From DATEEG01 sp035525055 (GTDB lineage: Bacteria; Actinomycetota; Acidimicrobiia; Spongiisociales; ZC4RG35): a stretch of 43,352 bases of DNA. The stretch is from positions 1 through 43,352 of the forward strand of contig DATLEZ010000089.1 of assembly GCA_035525055.1 (NCBI GenBank), read 5' to 3'. Below are positions 41,224-43,352 of the stretch, one piece after another. Positions within the stretch are counted from its first letter, which is position 1, and every line of letters begins with the position of its first letter. The position numbers and the translations under genes were made by a program. Under the pieces are notes generated by a model that saw only the letters and a program-made list of their open reading frames with translations, did no database searches and was not told where the DNA came from.

Positions 41224-41271
41224 TGGACACTGATGGACACCGCTTGGAGATCTACGGATCAGGAGGTTGGG
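41224..41271 (+). repeat. Direct repeat E', right copy (Arg-tRNA-like 3' fragment with GGAC motifs)
   Basis: Partner of 16568-16615. GGAC motifs at 41215, 41225 and 41235 are spaced exactly ten bases. Then GGAGATCTACGGA gives a tRNA-Arg-like loop with anticodon ACG, followed by a complete T-arm GGGTG-TTCGAGT-CGCCC to 41285. The T-arm is intact here and decayed in the left copy. Confidence 0.68.
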
Positions 41272-41413
41272 TGTTCGAGTCGCCCCGGGCGCGCCAGGCG
41301 AAGCCCCTGCTCAGGCCGGGGTTTCGGCACGCCGCACTCTGCCTGGCGGCTGTCGCCCGACTCCCTCAGACTGCCACGACACGGACCTGAGCTACCGCGC
41401 GCAGAAGCTTGCG

Positions 41414-42409
41414 CTAGGGAACGGGCTGGCCCGGCACCCCGGCTGCCACTTCGAGGACGCCGGGGGTCGGTGCCGGGACGAAGATGGAAAGGTTGACCAG
41501 GAACAAGGTCTGTCGGTCGCCCATTCCGGTTCCGAACGCCACCGTGCTCGGCTGGTTGAGGCCTTCGGCGGCGGCGGCCAGGGTGTCGATCGACCCGTCG
41601 GTTCGGACCGCCAGCAGCGTGCTCTGGACATTGACGCCGACGTAGATGTCCCCGTGGACATCGAAGGCGATGCCGTCGGCGCCAAGCAATGCCTCCGACT
41701 CGGCAAGAACTCCGAGTTCTCCCGCTGTGCCGTTGGGCGCGATCGGGATCGCCGCCAGAAGCCCCTTTTCCGGGTTGGCGACGACCAGCCCGTTGTGACG
41801 GAACGCGATACCGTTCGCGCCGATCGGGAACCCGAACCCCAAGGCTCCGGTCCCCTCCAGCAGCGGACCCTCCGCCCACTGCTCCACCGACCCGTCCGTC
41901 CCGACCCGGTACACCTTCCCCCCGGCGGTGTCGGTGACGTAGATGTTGCCTCGCTTGTCGAAGGTCAGGTCGTTGGGGAACAGGATCGCCTCGGTCCCCG
42001 CCAGCCGCTCGGCGGACCCGTCCGAGTTCACCCGATACACCCCCCGGGTGGACGGATCTGTCAGCCCGGTGGCCAGGTTGAAGCCGCCGGCCGCTACGTA
42101 GAGGGTGCCGCCGGCGTCGAGCTTCAGTCCGGCCGGGGCGGCGCCTGGGGGAAGCTGGGCGTGGACCGACTGGGCTCCGCCCTGGTCGATCCGGCGGATC
42201 TGGTCTAGCAGGGGCATGCTCACATAGAGGTTGCCGGTCTTGTCGGCGGCTATTCCCTCCGGGAACTCAAGGGCCGCCGGGTCGAAGGCCACCAGGGTTC
42301 CGACATGACCAGCTGTCACCGCCGGCGCGGCCATCACAAGCATCAGAGCCGCCAGGCAACCCAAGGTGGCAAGCCGCCCGCCGCGACTCGGTCCACTTCC
42401 GTTCCTCAT
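41414..42409 (-). CDS. Secreted SMP-30/NHL-type beta-propeller protein
   Basis: A 331-residue exported protein. ATG 42409 follows GAGAGGAG and starts a signal peptide (LATLGCLAALMLVMAAPAVTAG). The mature part is a six-bladed propeller of the SMP-30/gluconolactonase or NHL type, with repeats such as FPEGIAADKTGNLYVSMPL, APAGLKLDAGGTLYVAAGG, FPNDLTFDKRGNIYVTDTAGGKVYRV, GANGIAFRHNGLVVANPEKG, GADGIAFDVHGDIYVGVN and NQPSTVAFGTG. Enzymes of this group are lactonases, but many such propellers only bind ligands; no metal-binding set can be named with certainty. A longer open frame upstream belongs to the divergent regulator region and was excluded. Confidence 0.87.
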   Translation of the reverse strand: MRNGSGPSRGGRLATLGCLAALMLVMAAPAVTAGHVGTLVAFDPAALEFPEGIAADKTGNLYVSMPLLDQIRRIDQGGAQSVHAQLPPGAAPAGLKLDAGGTLYVAAGGFNLATGLTDPSTRGVYRVNSDGSAERLAGTEAILFPNDLTFDKRGNIYVTDTAGGKVYRVGTDGSVEQWAEGPLLEGTGALGFGFPIGANGIAFRHNGLVVANPEKGLLAAIPIAPNGTAGELGVLAESEALLGADGIAFDVHGDIYVGVNVQSTLLAVRTDGSIDTLAAAAEGLNQPSTVAFGTGMGDRQTLFLVNLSIFVPAPTPGVLEVAAGVPGQPVP

Positions 42410-42524
42410 GACCACTCCTCTCGCTTTCGTCGCACCAAGCATGAGTGGTAGCCCTAACGAACCGCTAACTCCTTTGACCGGGCCCGATCGAGGCCGGATT
42501 GGGTAGATTCGAAGAGCAGATCTA

Positions 42525-43352
42525 GTGGAAAGCCGAATCGACTTTCGCATCCTGGGACCCTTGGAGGTCATCGACGGCCAAGGCGCGCCCATCCGGTTGC
42601 CGGGTGGGCACGGCCGGTCTCTCTTGGGCATGCTGCTCCTCAACGCTGGCCAGGTGATCTCCACCGATCGCCTGATCGACGAGCTCTGGGGCGAAGAGCC
42701 ACCGCCGACCGCCACCACCGCATTGCAAGGGCTGGTCTCCCGTCTCCGCAAGGCGCTCGAGCCTTCCGATGACGGCATGCCCAGCGTCATCCAGACCCAC
42801 CCGCCGGGTTATCTCCTGGCGATCGAGCCCCACCAACTGGACTCGGAGCGGTTTCGACGGGCCCTGAAAGAAGCAGCCGATCGGCCGGCGCTGCAGCGGT
42901 CGGAGATACTTCGGCAGGCACTTGATACCTGGCGGGGCCCGGCGCTGATCGATTTCAATTACCAGCCTTTCGCTCAGGCCGAGATCACCGCCCTCGAGGA
43001 GCGCCGCCTCGCCGCCCTCGAGGACATGATCGACGCCGATTTGGAGTTGGGCAGGCACGGCGAGGTGGTAGCTGAGCTCGAGACGCTCGTGGCGGAGCAT
43101 CCGCTCCGGGAGCGGTCCTGGAACCAGCTCATGCTCGCTCTCTACCGTTCCGGCCGCCAGGCGGACGCCCTCGAGGCCTACCGCCGCCTCCGTCGCACGC
43201 TGGTGGAGGAACTCGGGATCGAGCCCGGGCGGACGACCCAGGACCTGGAGGGCGCCATCCTGCGACAGGACCCCCAGCTCGACTTTTCGCCGCTCTCACC
43301 GGTGGATGCCGCCTCCCCCGACACCGGTACCTGGCTCCCACCCGGACGCAAG
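42525..43352 (+). CDS. SARP/AfsR-type transcriptional regulator (runs off right edge)
   Basis: GTG 42525 begins a frame open to the window end (276 codons visible). An OmpR-like DNA-binding domain (DFRILGPLEVIDGQ ... LLLNAGQVISTDRLIDELWGEEPPPTATTALQGLVSRLRKALEP) is followed by the bacterial transcriptional activator domain (LDSERFRRALKEAADRP, ALIDFNYQPFAQAEITALEERRLAALEDMIDADLELGRH, HPLRERSWNQLMLALYRSGRQADALEAYRRLRRTLVEELGIEPG). These are the hallmarks of SARP activators. The C-terminal part, possibly ATPase plus WD40 repeats, is outside the window. It is divergent from the propeller gene across 115 bases. Confidence 0.9.
   Translation, partial: MESRIDFRILGPLEVIDGQGAPIRLPGGHGRSLLGMLLLNAGQVISTDRLIDELWGEEPPPTATTALQGLVSRLRKALEPSDDGMPSVIQTHPPGYLLAIEPHQLDSERFRRALKEAADRPALQRSEILRQALDTWRGPALIDFNYQPFAQAEITALEERRLAALEDMIDADLELGRHGEVVAELETLVAEHPLRERSWNQLMLALYRSGRQADALEAYRRLRRTLVEELGIEPGRTTQDLEGAILRQDPQLDFSPLSPVDAASPDTGTWLPPGRK

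Larger units (their letters stand above)
40775..41413. other. Non-coding stretch with remnants
   Basis: About 640 bases without an intact gene. It holds a thioredoxin-like remnant (41017-41105, minus strand) and direct repeat E', the right partner of 16568-16615, with an Arg-tRNA-like T-arm. Confidence 0.6.

Overview
The window is GC-rich bacterial DNA. It uses frequent GTG starts, four-base stop/start overlaps (ATGA, GTGA) and many actinobacterial-type families: LAL-type LuxR and SARP regulators, a BlaI/M56 pair, DUF2752, and a lipoprotein with a short export signal. I infer a high-GC Gram-positive, most likely an actinobacterium of an uncultured lineage. No rRNA or complete tRNA is present to place it better.

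Region 1 (1-6.8 kb) is accessory scar tissue. It holds the end of an IS1182-like transposase, a tyrosine integrase, two small unknown genes, an IS110 remnant fused to an integrase remnant, a truncated SnoaL-like gene, a lipoprotein, a YnfA-type membrane protein and the broken end of a mercuric-reductase-like flavoprotein.

Region 2 (7.0-16.4 kb) reads as a thiol-redox/metal-stress island. It carries a thioredoxin-like lipoprotein, a CDF-like transporter, two TlpA-type thiol oxidoreductases, CcdA, a BlaI repressor with its M56 protease, DUF2752 and DUF2933-like membrane proteins, a SHOCT protein and a BNR-repeat lipoprotein. It also has a 23-residue cysteine-rich peptide with a strong ribosome site and an orphan histidine kinase whose sensor domain is rich in Met, His and acidic residues. 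The DUF2933-like gene has an in-frame TGA where I believe the family has a cysteine.

Region 3 (17.6-34.8 kb) is an envelope-stress block. It has a MacB/FtsX-type exporter, a divergent ABC-2 exporter operon running straight into a DesK/LiaS-type kinase and its NarL-type regulator, a CAAX protease coupled to an unknown membrane protein, a large LAL regulator, a DUF2807 lipoprotein and a UbiB/ABC1 kinase. A 33-base element with fixed internal spacing lies 64-80 bases before three genes of this block: the ABC ATPase, the CAAX protease and the DUF2807 gene. I propose it marks one regulon.

Region 4 (34.8-41.4 kb) holds an exported penicillin-acylase-family hydrolase, a GNAT enzyme of the TacT toxin type and a frameshifted glucoamylase-family gene. 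These lie among tRNA 3'-half remnants and direct repeats. The remnants come in classes: Ala-CGC-like at 17.4, 35.1 and 38.2 kb; Met-like at 34.9 and 39.3 kb; Arg-like at 16.6 and 41.2 kb. The pairs are nested, and several lie next to GGAC motifs repeated at 10-11 base spacing, so the region looks like successive integrations at tRNA ends. The window closes with a beta-propeller protein and the start of a divergent SARP-family regulator.
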